A DNA stretch of 64,000 nucleotides, taken from contig OV277857.1 of NCBI GenBank assembly GCA_922989275.2, positions 44,555,083 to 44,619,082 of the forward strand. Reading direction: 5' to 3'. The notes under the pieces were generated by a model. It ran no database searches and was not told the origin of the DNA. It was given only the letters and a program-made list of their open reading frames with translations. The stretch's first letter is position 1; each line of letters starts with the position of its first letter. A program made the position numbers and the translations under genes. Source of the DNA: Gari tellinella. Its lineage: Eukaryota; Mollusca; Bivalvia; Cardiida; Psammobiidae. This document shows positions 57,028-64,000 of this stretch, piece by piece.

Positions 57028-57115
57028 CAACGACAAACTATTCAGAACCTGATCAGAGGGCTCCTTTAGGAGTCTTCTGATCTGAGTCTTCACTTTTGCG
57101 AAAGGACACTCGTAC
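57028..57115. repeat. Family M element, partial
   Basis: AGAACCTGATCAGAGGGCTC, CTTTAGGAG, TCTTCTGATCTGAGTCTTCA. It lies at the start of a 184-codon + frame (57096-57650) that runs through three MITEs and is incidental. Confidence 0.65.
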
Positions 57116-57248
57116 TCTATTCATATACACTTGCTTTTCAAAGACGAGAATACTGTCAGAACATCTTCAGCTTCAAGTCTGCCGTATACTTTTATATTCA
57201 AAAAGAACATTTTTAGGGTTAATGCTCCCTAATGAGATCAGACCAAAC

Positions 57249-57457
57249 CAGGGCTGCCATAAGTTGATCATAAAAATCCTAAGATTTCAAATTTTCAATT
57301 TTTCGGACGCAATTTTACTAATCGTACCGTTACACCATAGTCTGTTTCTTGTTTTGAAGACACATGACTGCTTAAAACAGGTTGAAAGTTTTAAGCTACG
57401 ATCTGTTAGGATAAAAATCCGAATACATAGGAAAAATCCGGAGAAATGGAAGCCCTG
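57249..57457. mobile_element. Family B MITE, inner palindrome deleted
   Basis: CAGGGCTGCCATAAGTTGAT to GAGAAATGGAAGCCCTG; the inner palindrome is cut down to AAAACAGGTTGAAAGTTTTA. Confidence 0.8.
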
Positions 57458-57491
57458 CCAAACTCGCTACTCTACTTACAGTCATCCGACC

Positions 57492-57612
57492 AGGGGCCCC
57501 GCTTCATTAAACTTCGTACGACAAAACTTTAAAATTCATTTAATTTCTGTGTCTTATGACATCTCTTTGGAATCTTCTTTTCAAGACGATCCACGACAAC
57601 ATTTGTCGAGAA
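57492..57612. mobile_element. Family E MITE, truncated
   Basis: GGGGCCCCGCTTCATTAAAC, TTCGTACGACAAAACTTTAA to CGACAACATTTGTCGAGAAT; the right end is missing. Confidence 0.7.
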
Positions 57613-57641
57613 TGGCCGATTGCTCTCCGTACCTGGGTCCA

Positions 57642-57833
57642 TGCTTATAATAAAATGTTTGAGTTGAGTCTGAGATAGCTCACAAGCTTTTGATCGGTAA
57701 GATTAGAGCATAACTTTATGCTTAATCTGACCAATCAAAAGCTTGAGAACAATCTCAGATTCAATTTTGCTCAAATCTGACCAATCAAAAGTTTGAGAAT
57801 AATCTCAGACTCAACTCAAACAGTTTATAAGCA
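57642..57833. mobile_element. Family F foldback element, longer copy
   Basis: TGCTTATAATAAAATGTTTG to ACAGTTTATAAGCA, with GAGTTGAGTCTGAGAT at the left and ATCTCAGACTCAACTC at the right. One arm carries an internal direct duplication (CTGACCAATCAAAAGCTTGA, CTGACCAATCAAAAGTTTGA). Confidence 0.8.
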
Positions 57834-57939
57834 TAGGGCCAGGGCAACGACAGATATCATGCTGCTTTAGGCTCAGATGAAGTGAGTTAAGTCGATTAAC
57901 TACGGAAGCCCATTTAGGCCATTTTGAGATATAAGTTAG

Positions 57940-58074
57940 AAGGCATCAGAAAAAGCTCATCGACTGAAATGAAGTTTATATTGTGCAAGAGATCCGAACT
58001 ACATTTGGCATATAGACGGCTATGACAAGCTTAAACCATTCGGATTTTGCAACATGGTGCGATAGATGGCTTTA
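57940..58074 (+). pseudogene. DDE integrase-core pseudogene, N-terminal fragment
   Basis: The frame reads KASEKAHRLK, TGA stop, SLYCARDPNYIWHIDGYDKL then KPFGFCN; after loss of one base near 58052 it goes on AIDGF and meets the MITE at 58075. The HIDGYDKL motif, with the first catalytic Asp, is characteristic of a widespread animal integrase-core family (rve-like fold, found in many cnidarian, fish and mollusc genomes as multi-copy genes). The TGA sits where the family has Arg, a likely CGA to TGA change. Upstream homology cannot be followed past 57940. These proteins are thought to be transposon-derived. Confidence 0.85.
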
Positions 58075-58919
58075 CAGTGGAGAAAACGTTAACTAAAGCC
58101 TGTCTCACACAGAACACGGTTGGGCACACGGTTCACATACGGTATACTCGGTTATACACGGGTTGACTGGTACGAATGCAGCACGAGTATGTAGTACGAA
58201 CAAAGAACGGATATACTCGGTCATGCAAGGTTTGTCACGATTTGAACACGATTTGCAAAACGATTTTCATACGATTGTTGTACGGTTCCAAGTACGGTCT
58301 AGTACGGTCTGTTACGGCCTAGTACGATTAAACACGACTTTTACTGGATTAATTGGACATTTACAGGGTTTACATACGGTCCCACCGACATTTGCGCCAT
58401 ACGATTTATATACGATATTGACACGGTTGAGCTCACTCGTGTTAAGTGGAATTCATGTGCGGTTGTGTATACGGTCTCGTACGGTCTCACACGGTCTCGC
58501 ACGGTCTTGTACGATCGCTAATACGATCATACACTGTCATGGCACCCGTGTCAGTTTTTTAAAAGTTTTAAAAATCATACACGGCTTTCACGGATACACT
58601 CGAATGGCCCGAGTGTAACTCGGATAAGGCCACGGTTGGTTCGGTTGTATGTACGGTTTACACGGGTGACCAACCGTATAAGTCGTGTGTTCTGTGTGAG
58701 ACGGGCTTAAAGTCTTTCCCAATAAACGCGTTTACGCCAAATCTATTATTTATAATGCAAACAGTTTGGAGCCAGCGTCTGATCAGGCTCCAACTTTTTG
58801 CCACCAAGATAAATATGAATTATCAGAATTGTTCAAAAATTGTACTTTTCTACGTTTTAGTGCTTTGCGTTTGCGTTTCGTTTGCGCTTAAACGGGAAAG
58901 AATAACGTATTCTTCACTG
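58075..58919. mobile_element. Family A MITE inserted in the integrase, itself interrupted
   Basis: CAGTGGAGAAAACGTTA at the left, GAATAACGTATTCTTCACTG at the right, TA outside (58073-58074, 58920-58921). The outer sequence rejoins exactly: GATGGCTTTA plus GCAGGAAAGTG restores the codons for IDGFSRKV. The element carries a 0.6-kb insertion in its left TIR. Confidence 0.9.
58094..58710. mobile_element. ~617-bp TIR element nested in the MITE
   Basis: TAAAGCCTGTCTCACACAGA then ACACGG at the left is mirrored by GTGTTCTGTGTGAGACGGGC then TTAA at the right. The interior is full of degenerate 10-12 bp units (CACGGT, TACGGTCTAG, TACGGTCTCG), giving higher GC. The 151-codon + frame inside (58163-58618) is low-complexity and incidental. 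TTAA or TTA near both ends could be its target duplication, but the exact edge is unclear. Confidence 0.8.
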
Positions 58920-58921
58920 TA

Positions 58922-59268
58922 GCAGGAAAGTGGTTTGGTTAGAGGTGTCAGACACTAATAACAATCCAAAACTAATTTCAGAGTATTATTTGGACGCACT
59001 GAAGACATATGGTAGAGCACCCCGTATATTGCGATGTGATGTTTGTCTTTTACAGCAATAATTTCGAAATAAGGCAACATACGCATTTGCTGGGAATCGA
59101 AGCGTTATTGTTGATAAAAGTACACCTAACCAATGTATTGAACGATTCTGGTGCTCCTTACGGCAACAAGGAATGAACTGGTGGATTGACCTCTTTTAAG
59201 ATTTGCGCGATTCTGGTCGATTCAATGAGCTCGGCCCAATACCTTGTGAAAATTTGAAGATTTGCTTT
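58922..59268 (+). pseudogene. DDE integrase-core pseudogene, C-terminal fragment
   Basis: Continues the 57940-58074 frame directly: SRKVVWLEVSDTNNNPKLIS, LDALKTYGRAPRILRCDV (second catalytic Asp region; the family has R.D.GTEN), a TAA stop, AFAGNRSVIVDKSTPNQCIE (the final E, third acidic residue; family NQRIE), RFWCSLRQQGMNWWIDLF, a second TAA, DLRDSGRFNELGPIPCENLK. About 115 codons matching the family order. It is cut at 59269 by the next TIR element, so the C-terminus is missing. Confidence 0.9.
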
Positions 59269-59417
59269 AAAGAGGCTCGCAACCGGATTAAGCATTAAAA
59301 ATAGTAATTTGTAAATACAAAATGTATATGTCCAATGCTTATATAAATGGGTAAGATTTAGTTTAGGATAATAAATTCTGTTAAAAAATGCATTTCAAAA
59401 AAAGAAAGAAGGAAGAA

Positions 59418-59515
59418 GCTCTGGTGGGATTCGAACCCGTGACCCTCCATGCGGAGACAAACATGAAAAAAAGGAAACGCCTTTACCTACGCGGCTACTG
59501 GCGCTCTCGATCTAC
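59418..59515 (-). repeat. tRNA-like unit inside TIR element, copy 2
   Basis: Minus strand: GTAGCCGCGTAGGTAAAGGC (A-box region, closer to consensus than copy 1), the arm GTCTCCGCATGGAGGGTCAC, B box GGTTCGAATCC and CCAGAGC, followed by T-rich DNA. Both box regions are conserved between the copies. Confidence 0.65.
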
Positions 59516-59734
59516 ATGGTAGCGAATTAACATTATTCGGCTCGGGTTTATGTCTGAGCCCGTGTAGAGAAGCAACAACAACAACTATACAGTCTACTAA
59601 CGCTACAGAAAAACGATGGAAAATATCTGAAAAAAACTAAGATTCGGTGACGATTCTTGATACTTTTTTTGGACTGATCATATTTTTTTAATGTCAGAAG
59701 CCAAATAATGCCACAAATTTGCTTTTATTTGAGT

Positions 59735-61190
59735 GTTTTTTTCTTCATTTCGGCTGTCAAGCAGCCCATTTATTGTGTCCCCGTCATAGGTGAGAGAAGG
59801 TCAGGGACCCATCCTCATACCCACCTCACATTAGTCATATTATATATCATTTACAAAGCAACATAAAAGAAGGCTTTCCGATCCTTTTGGTGTTAAATAT
59901 TGTTCTTGAGTATTGTTTGAATAATGATTATAAATATTTTTCAAATTTATTAGATTTTGTCTTGTTATAAAACACAAATAATGAAGACCCAGGACCAACC
60001 ACCACTTCCATGAACTGCATAGTTATGCTCTGGGACTGTACCATTTGTCTATATTGGCACCAAAAGCGTCGACACTTACATGCTGTAAACAATAAACACT
60101 AGACTTAACTACAAGGGGTTTTTCAATTTTTTAAGTTGATGCTTACTCAAAAATAGACTTGCCTATCTAAAAGTAAAGAAAAATGTGCAAGTTGAACAAA
60201 AGTTTGTCTGACCTCCAGATGGGTTTCCATGTAAAGCATAATGCATATTTTTCTTTTCAGCAGTATTTTTGTAACTAATAAATACAAGTTTTATATAGTA
60301 ACCTGATTTCCTAATTAATAATATTAATAACAACAAAAGTCTTTTAAGATGACAGTGCCCCTCTATATATAAAATGCAATATGTCTAAATACATGTATAG
60401 GTTTTCCATCTAATTTGACTGTAAAGGTTGAAGTTATTTATATACATTTATAATATATCTCAGAAAATTAGATTGGTCACAGTCAAGGTCAATGAGAGGT
60501 CACGGTCAAATATGTATATGTCAGCTGAAAGGTCTTGTCACAAGTGGTTATATTTCCAACTACACGTATCAAGGAGATCCATTGACTAATAAGGGAGTAA
60601 TGGCCAATCTTGGAATTTTTTGGGAAATTAGCTTCAAGGTCAAGGTTAAAAAGTATATATCATCCTAGAAGTGTTCTCCAAAGGGATGGTGTATCCAAGA
60701 TTGAAACATATCACTTCAGTAATGGAGAAGTTATGCGCAGTGTTTAAGTTTCAGACAGGATGACAGATAGTTAGACAGACTGACTGACAAGCAGTTCAAA
60801 CACTATAATTATGCCGCGCTTCGGTGCTAAAAAGAAATCTAAGGTATAGAAAGTAGAGGGAACATGCACATATTATATATATTCTGACGAATATGTGACG
60901 TAAATTAAAGTTCTAGAGGCCATACAATTGGCTTCAACTTAACCCATCACTTACTTTATATTATGTGTCTGATGCACTCAATGTTTCCCAGTTTATAGGT
61001 CATAAACATGAGTCAGATTCAACAGGAGTATTTTCAGTATTTGTACATATTGAAGTTCCAAGCTGGCTGAGAGTAAAGCGAAATGCTTATTGAATTGGTG
61101 TGGAGGTCAGACAACAATTTTCAAAGTTAAAGATTTATGCACAAGTTAGAGAAAAGAAAACAAAAAGGCAAGGATGCTAGTAAAAACTGT
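59735..61190. repeat. 1.45-kb segment present only in copy 2
   Basis: It interrupts the alignment with copy 1 between ...TTTGAGT and ATTTTATTTTATTTTG. It includes, at about 60440-60835, GGTCAAGGTTA-type repeats and GACAGACTGACTGACAAGCA then AAACACTATAATTATGCCGC, a dispersed repeat with a terminal hairpin-like end. Either an insertion into copy 2 or a segment deleted from copy 1. Confidence 0.6.
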
Positions 61191-61494
61191 ATTTTATTTT
61201 ATTTTGACAAGTACACCATCCGGTTGCGAGTCCCTTTAACAGTATTTCAGTCATATCCTGACGTTCAGCTAATTATAGGTGGAGGAAGACCCCAGAAGCC
61301 CTTTATGCACGGTTTCAGACACAAATCGGCAACTGGGGAGAACCACCGACCTTCCGCAAGCCAGCTGGAATTAAGGCTTCCCCACATGAAAAATCCGAAC
61401 GACCACTATATTTTAAACAGTCAAGTTTCGTATATGAGATAAAAATGAAGTCGGAATTATTGTAAACAGTTTAGCCACAGAGTTATACACTGAT

Positions 61495-61605
61495 TTTTAT
61501 ATAATTCCGTGGTTTAGCGCACTAGACAAAGTCAATGTATGCAGAGGGCAAATAGCAGTATTTTACGGTATGCGTGGGTTCGAATCCCACGTCGACCTTA
61601 CACTT
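61495..61605 (+). repeat. tRNA-derived sequence (second type)
   Basis: CCGTGGTTTAGCGCACTAGA resembles an A-box region and GTGGGTTCGAATCCCAC is a perfect B box with its stem, followed by GTCGACC and a T-run (61606 on). The distance between boxes is about 60 bases. The acceptor stem does not pair. 61250-61420 upstream has a frame (GGGRPQKPFMHGFRHKSATG) I cannot assign; it may be the conserved body of a SINE. Confidence 0.55.
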
Positions 61606-61825
61606 TTTTTCTATACAAATCTTGCATGAATAGTAAAGCATTTTATTCTATTTCATACTGTATAATATAAGCTTACCATTTATTCACATGTTCATCAGTG
61701 TTGGAGAAGGGGTGCTTTGCCTCAGTTCCGAGTCCTATATTAATCATATTTTAGAAAAATGATCGATGATAAAATACATGTACATACATAGGCCCATACA
61801 TGTATATTGAAATGAAATTAATTAC

Positions 61826-62012
61826 TGTTAGATAAGGGAGAATAGACTCAAGTTTTCCAACATTTTCCTCATGTCTGCAATCAAACCTTATGGTGTGATT
61901 ACTATTTAGAATGATCTCTTCGAGAAGCTTTTGATTAGTACTTATATAGGGTTTGGCGGAGACATAAAGATTTAAGATTTTGAAATACTCTCCAAGCTTA
62001 TCTGGAGCCCTG
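61826..62012. mobile_element. Family G MITE, left end eroded
   Basis: Right end GCTTATCTGGAGCCCTG; interior TGATCTCTTCGAGAAGCTTT and TATATAGGGTTTGGCGGAGA match the copy at 52187-52377. Confidence 0.75.
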
Positions 62013-62160
62013 ATTATGGTAAAACACCTAGGACCACTCATTAAGGACGAAAGTGGGCTTTCAGACAGAGTGCTGCTGATGCTGAATGCGGAACAAAAGT
62101 AACGGTGACTGCTTTATGCATTAACCCCCCCCCCCCCCCAAAAAAAATATTAAAATAAAA

Positions 62161-63539
62161 CAAGAGCCGCATGCGGCCCTAAATCGCTCACCTGAGTAAC
62201 TATTGTGTTATACTCGATGCATAATGAAGTTTGTCATTGCATGTATGTGGACTGTTGCATGAAACTGTAACAACTCGGAATTAGGTTTTCCTGTAGAAGT
62301 ATATATAAAACTGATAAGCCACGGGGCGGGGCCATTTTTTACCCTGGGTCATGATTTGAACAATCTAGGTAGAGGACCATAAGACAAAAGCTAGATGCCA
62401 AATATAAAAGGTATGGGCTTTACGGTTTCAGAGAAGAAGAGTTTTAAAGGTTAATTCCTATATAAGTCTATGTAAAACTGATAAGCCCCGGGGCGTGGCC
62501 ATTTTTGATCCGGGGGTCATGATTTGAACAATCTTGGTAGAGGACCATAAGGCAAAGCTAGATGCCAAATATAAAAGGTCTGGACCTTACAGTTTCAGAG
62601 AAGAAGATTTTTAAAGGTTTTCCTATATAAGTCTATGCAAAACTGATAAGCCCCGGGGCGGGGCCATTTTTGACCCTGGGGTCATGATTTGAACAATCTT
62701 GGTAGAGGACCATGAGATAAAGCTAGATGCCAAATATAAATTGTCTGGGCCTTACGGTTTTAGAGAAGAAGATTTTTAAAGGTTTTCCTATATAAGTCTA
62801 TGTAAAACTGATAAGCCCCGGGGCGGGGCCATTTTTGACCCTGGGGTAATGATTTGAACAATCTTAGTAGAGGTCCATAAGGCAAAGCTAGATGCTAAAT
62901 ATAAAAGGTCTAGGCCATACAGTTTTAGAGAAGAAGAGTTTTAAAGGATTTTCTATGAAAAACTGATAAGCCTCGGGGCGGGGCCATTTTTGACCCGGGG
63001 GTCATTATTTGAAAACTATTGCTAAAGGTTTACAACATGATGCTACATGTGAAATTTGGTTATCCTAGGACTTATAGTTATTGACTAGAAGATGTTTAAA
63101 GTTTTGACTTTAGTTGTCAATATTACGTAAATACGGAAAAAGACCACGCCCTCTGGTGGCCATGTTTTTTGACGGATCAAAATTCTTTGAACAGTTTTGA
63201 AAGTATATTAATTAAGAAACATTTTGGTGCAAACCAAATTGAAATCGGACCAGTCGTTCTTGAGAAGAAGATTTTTTTAGATATTGTGCATGGTTGCCAT
63301 GGCAACAAGACCGATTGCCCCACCCACTTTTTTAACAGTTTTTGAAGGTCACAACTACAGTATGTATCTTACCAAGTTGGTTAAGATTGGGCCTTGGTTT
63401 CAGAGAAGCAGTTGTTTGAAACAAATTGTGAACAGACGACACCGACACGGACACCGGCACCGACACGGACACCGACGTACGACGGTTGGCAACCGATCAG
63501 AATAGCTCACCTTGAGCACTTTGTGCTCAGGTGAGCTAA
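62161..63539 (+). mobile_element. Helitron-like/HINE-like repeat, copy 1 (1.38 kb)
   Basis: Begins CAAGAGCCGCATGCGGCCCT with a GCCGCATGCGGC palindrome and GCTCACCTGAG; ends with the hairpin TGAGCACTTTGTGCTCA and then GGTGAGCTAA. A hairpin about 10 bases before a CTAA end is the Helitron 3' signature, and the GCTCACCTGAG / CTCAGGTGAGC subterminal inverted repeat fits HINE-type elements. It has no helicase. Near the 3' end CACCGACACGGACACCGGCA is a short repeat. The superfamily assignment is an inference. Confidence 0.6.
62300..63000 (+). repeat. ~165-bp tandem repeat inside the Helitron-like element
   Basis: AAACTGATAAGCCCCGGGGC recurs near 62311, 62478, 62643, 62808 and 62963. Each unit also has GACCCTGGGGTCATGATTTG, GGTAGAGGACCATAAGGCAA and GAGAAGAAGATTTTTAAAGG. 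Confidence 0.9.
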
Positions 63540-64000
63540 CAAGAGCCGCATGCGGCCCTAAATCGCTCACCTGGTATCCATGATTACGGTAATGTTAATG
63601 GACCAGTAATGATTAAGTTTTCACTTATTCACCTCCACCCACTGGTGGCCATGTTGTTTGAGCTAGGAAGATTATTTGAAGAAAACTGGCAAAGGGTCAC
63701 CCATGAATTGTAAAATCATTCTTAATTCAGACCAATAGTTTCAGATTTTTTTTTGAAAGTTTTTCTATACAGAAATATAAGGAAAACTTGTCCCATTCAC
63801 TGGCGGCCATGTTTTTTAAGATAACAAAATGATTTTAAGAAATCTGGTAGAGGGTCATCAATTTGTGTAAAATTATTTTGAATTTGAACCAGTAGTTTCA
63901 GAGAAGAAGATTTTTAAAGTTTTTACTATATAGTAAGATGCCCCACCCACTGGCGGCCATGTTTTTTAAGATAACAAAATGATTTTAAGAAATCTGGTAG
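63540..64000 (+). mobile_element. Helitron-like/HINE-like repeat, copy 2 (cut by window end)
   Basis: Starts CAAGAGCCGCATGCGGCCCT directly after the CTAA-type end of copy 1, head to tail. Inside, ~150-160 bp units (GGCGGCCATGTTTTTTAAGA, AAATGATTTTAAGAAATCTG) lie near 63643, 63802 and 63952. Confidence 0.75.

Larger units (their letters stand above)
59269..61237 (-). mobile_element. TIR element with tRNA-like unit, copy 2 (1.97 kb)
   Basis: AAAGAGGCTCGCAACCGGAT at the left and ATCCGGTTGCGAGTCCCTTT at the right. On the minus strand its order matches 2056-2582: the end with GGTGTACTTGTCAAAATAAA, then (after 1.45 kb absent from copy 1) GACTTTTTT-rich DNA, the GGGCTCAGACATAAACCCGA hairpin, the tRNA-like unit and the other end. 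Confidence 0.75.

Noticed and set aside
57096..57650. 184-codon + strand open frame
   Set aside because: It runs through a family M fragment, a family B MITE and a family E fragment, and has no protein-like motif.
58163..58618. 151-codon + strand open frame
   Set aside because: It lies wholly within the nested TIR element and consists of translated ACGGTC-type low-complexity repeats.
61537..61605. Functional tRNA gene
   Set aside because: Only the T arm is convincing; box spacing is stretched and the acceptor stem fails.

Overview
This is a stretch of animal nuclear DNA, most likely from a bivalve mollusc. That is an inference: it rests on AT-rich, intron-like DNA with no operons, on very dense short inverted-repeat elements, on tRNA-derived SINE heads, and on the GCCGCATGCGGC / GCTCACCTGAG dispersed repeat at the right end, which I associate with bivalve genomes. 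I found no complete host gene. Nearly all open frames of 60-180 codons are chance frames through repeats, so the useful annotation is of mobile elements and their order of insertion.

Layout. 0-5.4 kb: a degenerate ~123-bp tandem repeat, a 527-bp terminal-inverted-repeat (TIR) element carrying a tRNA-like unit, SINE heads, and MITEs. 5.6-9.5 kb: two inverted copies of a dispersed repeat flank a 3-kb block that is C-rich on the + strand and that I cannot identify. 10.3-12.3 kb: a decayed but structurally complete 1.6-kb Tc1/mariner element with recognisable transposase. 12.4-27.9 kb: MITEs, foldback palindromes and a few doubtful exon-like frames. 28.08-40.29 kb: four tandem copies of a 2.7-4.0 kb unit, each with a 38-bp minisatellite and the 3' end of a non-LTR retrotransposon ORF; a rearranged relative lies at 41.85-42.6 kb. 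44.72-51.26 kb: a 6.5-kb non-autonomous element with 31-bp identical TIRs, itself full of younger MITEs. 51.5-59.3 kb: more MITEs, ending in a DDE integrase-core pseudogene split by a MITE that itself contains a third element. 59.3-61.2 kb: a second, longer copy of the TIR element with the tRNA-like unit. 62.2 kb to the end: two head-to-tail copies of a Helitron-like/HINE-like repeat with internal ~165-bp tandem repeats.

MITE families are named here by their ends. A: CAGTGGAGAAAACGTTATTC, TA duplication. B: CAGGGCTGCCAT. C: TTAACCCATTACC...GGGTAATGGGTTAA. D: CAGTARAACCTCT, TA duplication. E: GGCCCGTTTCAT. F: TTATAA...GAGTCTGAG. G: CAGGGCTCCAG. L: TTAACCCTT...AAGGGTTAA. M: GATCAGAGGGCTCC core. 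Families A and L and several stand-alone copies share a foldback core built on GATCAGACGCCG; families B and C share another core (GCAGGCTGAAAGTAAAGCAG). No machinery here looks active: the two transposases and the retrotransposon end are all broken. The most informative features are the nested insertions, the recombinant tandem array, the TIR element carrying a Pol III-type unit, and the large 6.5-kb element.
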